Shown: positions 61,346-64,000 of the stretch, piece by piece
Layout of the letters: the number at the start of each line of letters is the position of its first letter
How positions within the stretch are numbered: the first letter of the stretch is position 1
NCBI RefSeq assembly: GCF_005048155.1
Contig: NZ_SUMB01000010.1
Span: 186,001-250,000, forward strand
Direction of reading: 5' to 3'
DNA length: 64,000 nucleotides
Origin: Streptomyces piniterrae
GTDB taxonomy: Bacteria; Actinomycetota; Actinomycetes; Streptomycetales; Streptomycetaceae
The notes under the pieces: generated by a model
What the model was told of the DNA's origin: nothing
Seen by the model: only the letters and a program-made list of their open reading frames with translations
Databases searched by the model: none
Translations under genes and position numbers: made by a program

Positions 61346-61983
61346 CGGGCGGCACCGGCCTCGGCCGACGCCACCGAACCGGCCGGCCCGACCGGCTCGC
61401 CTTCCGCCAACTGCCGCCACAGCCAGGCGAGTCGGAGCACCGCCGTCAGCGCGGACCCGGCCGCGAGCACGACCAGGACGGGCACCGCCCAGCCGGTCGC
61501 CGCGGCCACCACGGCCAGCAGGCAGCGCTCGGTCTTGCCGACCGGGCCGCCGTTGCGGCGCGGTGCCCCGGCCGCCGCGCCGGCCAGCGCGACCCAGGAC
61601 GGCAGCGTCGCGGCCAGCGCGGCGACCGCCACCAGCCACAGCGGAGCGAGCGTCAGAAACCCGGCGAGCACCAGCAGATCGGCGGCCCGGTCACCGAGTT
61701 CGTTCAGTACGGAGCCGCGCCGGGTGCAGCGTCCGGTGTCCCGGGCCAGCGCGCCGTCGAGGTTGGCGAAGGCCAGCCGGGCGGCCAGCAGCGCCGCGAC
61801 CGGCAGGGCGGCGAGCGGGGCCGGCAGCCAGGCGAGCGCGGCGGCGGCGCCCGCGGCGGAGAGCACACCGGCGGCGGTCAGCGCGTCCGGCGAGACCTCC
61901 CGGCGGGCCAGCGCGCCGCGGATCCCGCCGAGCCGGGCCGCGTACCAGGGCTTGAGTGCGTACAGGCCGTTCATGAGGCTCAC
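61342..61983 (-). CDS. CDP-alcohol phosphatidyltransferase family protein
   Basis: A 213-residue membrane protein. The CDP-alcohol phosphotransferase motif reads NLDGALARDTGRCTRRG then SVLNELGDRAAD. Relative to the canonical pattern, the first Asp is Ala and the third Asp is Asn; the NE variant occurs in a subfamily I recall, so this is probably a specialised enzyme, not a dead one. It would transfer a phospho-alcohol between CDP-lipid and an alcohol. First gene of the operon. Confidence 0.8.
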   Translation of the reverse strand: MSLMNGLYALKPWYAARLGGIRGALARREVSPDALTAAGVLSAAGAAAALAWLPAPLAALPVAALLAARLAFANLDGALARDTGRCTRRGSVLNELGDRAADLLVLAGFLTLAPLWLVAVAALAATLPSWVALAGAAAGAPRRNGGPVGKTERCLLAVVAAATGWAVPVLVVLAAGSALTAVLRLAWLWRQLAEGEPVGPAGSVASAEAGAAR

Positions 61984-62333
61984 TCTCGCCGTGCGCCGCC
62001 GGCCGCGGTACGGCGCTCGTACTCATGAGCGGTACTCAACCCGGGCCCGACCTGCGTAAGTACTGCGACGGGACGGTCTGGCGAGGCTGGCGGGGGCTCT
62101 GAGGTGGCGTTCGTCTCAGATAGTAGGAAGCCCAAGTAATTGTGCAGACATCACGGCCGAGCTGTCTTAGCGTTGTAGAAGCCGAACGTCTCGCTCCATC
62201 GAGCGACGGCGGATGCGGCCCGGTGCGCGAGCGCAGGTGACCCCTGCCGTGCCGAGGCCCCCGCCCCTTCCGGCCGCTTCTGGATCGACGCATCCCTCTT
62301 GTTCTCGGGGCTCTGGCATAGGAGACGTGAATC
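61984..62333. other. 350-bp intergenic region between divergent units
   Basis: Contains an AT-richer patch around 62118-62150 that probably holds promoters for the lipid operon (minus) and for the small gene at 62334 (plus). No clear -35/-10 pair, RNA fold or gene identified. Confidence 0.4.
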
Positions 62334-62465
62334 ATGGCCGAGACTGCCGTCCGCAGGACCCGTCACAGCGCCCGCACCACCAACGAAGCCGACCGCAGGG
62401 CCGCCGCTGCCGCCCTCCAGCGGGCGCTCGACCGCCGCGACAACGGCGGCTCCACCGGACACTGA
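62334..62465 (+). CDS. 43-residue basic protein
   Basis: A short frame, MAETAVRRTRHSARTTNEAD then RRAAAAALQRALDRRDNGGS, with GGAGAC upstream at good spacing. The composition (Arg/Ala helix) is like small Streptomyces proteins I have seen conserved, but no domain is assigned. Short length keeps confidence moderate. Confidence 0.5.
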   Translation: MAETAVRRTRHSARTTNEADRRAAAAALQRALDRRDNGGSTGH

Positions 62466-62564
62466 TCCACTGCGCGCCGGACACCGATCCGCAGCGCGCC
62501 GGGGGCGGACCCGCGGTGCGGGCCCGCCCCGATGGCCTAATCGTCGGCCCCCGGAAGCGTCCCG

Positions 62565-64000
62565 CTAGCGGGTCACCTCGAAGTGGTCCACGCGTTCACC
62601 CGATTCGGCCAGTGCGGTGACCTTCATCCGGGGCCGGTGCCCCGGCTCGACCTCGACCGCGATGAACGAGAAGCCGGTGTAGCGCACCCGCGACCACTCC
62701 ACCGTTTCCGTGGCCTTCTTCTGGTCCTTGGTCCAGTGGTACGTCTTCACCGCGTCGAGGTCCTTCACATGGCCCTCGTAGCTGTCGGGCACCGGGAAGT
62801 CGTACAGCTTCCGGCCCGCGCCGCCCGCCGTCACGTAGACGATGCCCTCCCGCGAGGAGTCGACGCGCTCGCCGACCGGCACCTTCTTGGAGACCCGGCC
62901 GCCCTTGATGGCGTCGGTCCGCTCGTAGACGTGGTTGTGGCCGTTGACGACCAGATCCACCTGGTGCTTCTCGAACAGCGGCAGCCAGGCGTCGCGCACC
63001 GCGCCGTCCGAGGCGTGCGAGTTGGTGGTGGAGAAGGCGCAGTGGTGGAAGAACACCACGATGAAGTCGATGCCGTCGGCGGCCCGCAGCTCGCCGAGGC
63101 GGCGGTCCAGCCAGCGGGTCTGCTTGCCGCCGGTGTAGCCCTGGTTGGCCGTGATCTCGTACGAGATGTCGTTGGCGTCCAGCGCGACGACCGCGACATT
63201 GCCGTAGGTGAAGGAGTAGACGCCGGGGGCGTTCTCGGCGTCGGGGCCGTTGTCGGGCAGTGTCCAGCGGGCGTTCTGGCCGCCGTAGCCGTTGGGGGAG
63301 TACCAGGCCTCCATGTCGTGGTTGCCGGTGGTCACCATCCACGGCACGGACTTGGCTACCGACTCGGTCTGGGCCAGGAACTGGTCCCACACCCGTGCGT
63401 CGTAGGCGTCGTCCTCGGAGCCGTCGCCGTCCGTGTCCGCGTAGCAGATGTCGCCCGCGTGCAGGTGGAACGCCGGGTTCTGACCCAGGATCAACTGGTC
63501 GTTGGCGAGCGCGTCGTAGCTGACGCCCTGGTCGCCGAAGGCGGTGAAGACGAACCTCTCGGCGCGCGCCGGGGCCGTGCGGAACGTGCCGACGGTCGAG
63601 AAGTGGCGCGGGTCGGCCGGGTCGAAACCGTCGTGGCCGACGCCGTAGTAGTACGTGGTGCCGGGCCGCAGCCCGTCCAGCGCGGCGTGCAGGTAGTACT
63701 GCTGCACCGCCGGCAGCTTCGAGGACAGCGACGGGGTGTGCAGGTCGCGCACCTCGGCCTCGATCTTGCGTCCCAGGTCCCACGGCTTGAGACCCACCCG
63801 CAGATACGGCCGCCGGACCGCGAACGGCACCTGCCAGGCCACCCGCATCTGGGTCCTGGGGTCGGCGCCGAAGGAGAGATGCCGGCCGAACGGCGCGACC
63901 AGCGAGCCGTCCACCGCGGTCGCGGCCCGCGACACGAGCAGCGAGGGCGCGCCGGCCTGGGCCGAGCCGGCCAGCAGACCGGTGCCGGCGATCACACCGG
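62565..64000 (-). CDS. Purple acid phosphatase-like metallophosphoesterase, N-terminus outside window
   Basis: At least 476 residues; the frame runs off the right edge, where GLLAGSAQAGAPSL looks like the end of a signal peptide, so only the very N-terminus is missing. A fibronectin-like PAP N-domain (~40-140) precedes the phosphoesterase core with metal ligands in FTAFGDQG, HAGDICYAD, TTGNHDMEAW, VFFHHCAF and VNGHNHVYERT. These residues fit secreted purple acid phosphatases that release phosphate from organic esters. A PhoP box, if any, would be beyond the window. Confidence 0.88.
   Translation of the reverse strand, partial: GVIAGTGLLAGSAQAGAPSLLVSRAATAVDGSLVAPFGRHLSFGADPRTQMRVAWQVPFAVRRPYLRVGLKPWDLGRKIEAEVRDLHTPSLSSKLPAVQQYYLHAALDGLRPGTTYYYGVGHDGFDPADPRHFSTVGTFRTAPARAERFVFTAFGDQGVSYDALANDQLILGQNPAFHLHAGDICYADTDGDGSEDDAYDARVWDQFLAQTESVAKSVPWMVTTGNHDMEAWYSPNGYGGQNARWTLPDNGPDAENAPGVYSFTYGNVAVVALDANDISYEITANQGYTGGKQTRWLDRRLGELRAADGIDFIVVFFHHCAFSTTNSHASDGAVRDAWLPLFEKHQVDLVVNGHNHVYERTDAIKGGRVSKKVPVGERVDSSREGIVYVTAGGAGRKLYDFPVPDSYEGHVKDLDAVKTYHWTKDQKKATETVEWSRVRYTGFSFIAVEVEPGHRPRMKVTALAESGERVDHFEVTR

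Overview
The window is high-GC chromosomal DNA from an actinomycete, almost certainly a Streptomyces. Evidence includes strong third-position GC bias, frequent GTG starts, a LAL-type LuxR regulator, a class E sortase (LAXTG) substrate, DUF397 and MmyB-type regulators, rare TTA codons, and a core gene order I recall from Streptomyces chromosomes (mnmA, metE-like, ligA, rmdB-like, gatCAB, ilvBNC, serA, proline catabolism). No rRNA, tRNA, CRISPR array, prophage or transposase was seen.

Layout: (1) 1-1158: a partial TRIC-type channel gene divergent from a thioesterase gene. (2) 1313-9106: a tightly coupled four-gene operon: Trypco1-like small protein, trypsin-VMAP protein, MoxR AAA+ ATPase, and a vWA (SAV_2336-type) protein fused to an AfsR/SARP-like DNA-binding and TPR half. 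This matches the vWA-MoxR-VMAP ternary conflict systems known from comparative genomics and is the most interesting locus here; its protease gene carries a TTA (bldA-dependent) codon. (3) 9103-13292: alpha/beta hydrolase, cysteine desulfurase, an exported amidase and mnmA (sulfur transfer to tRNA). (4) 13326-17000: a small accessory patch with a PIN toxin-antitoxin pair, an HTH gene with a frameshifted tail and a TTA codon, an orphan DUF397 gene, a VC0807-type membrane protein and a truncated regulator next to a 16-bp tandem duplication. (5) 17075-24284: sortase substrate, gdhA, LOG-family protein, SDR, a MarR regulator with its likely target MFS pump (two operator-like boxes), and a MetE C-terminal-type methionine synthase.

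(6) 24316-33131: ligA, a GGDEF-EAL membrane protein and the gatC-gatA-small membrane protein-gatB operon. (7) 33132-43514: MMPL transporter, small hypothetical genes, a LAL regulator, a DUF6191 protein, a lipoprotein sugar dehydrogenase, an aldo/keto reductase and a 2-hydroxyacid dehydrogenase. (8) 43712-52468: a second c-di-GMP protein with an intact GGDEF but ruined EAL domain, then the ilvBNC operon preceded by a textbook attenuator (leader peptide with Ile-Leu-Val-Leu codons and a U-tract terminator), then serA. (9) 52666-58707: PRC/DUF2382 stress protein, TetR regulator, and the divergent pucR / proline dehydrogenase / P5C dehydrogenase cluster. (10) 58715-64000: Uma2 nuclease-like protein, a coupled three-gene lipid operon (CDP-alcohol phosphotransferase, CdsA-like, PlsC-like), a 43-residue basic protein and a partial purple acid phosphatase.
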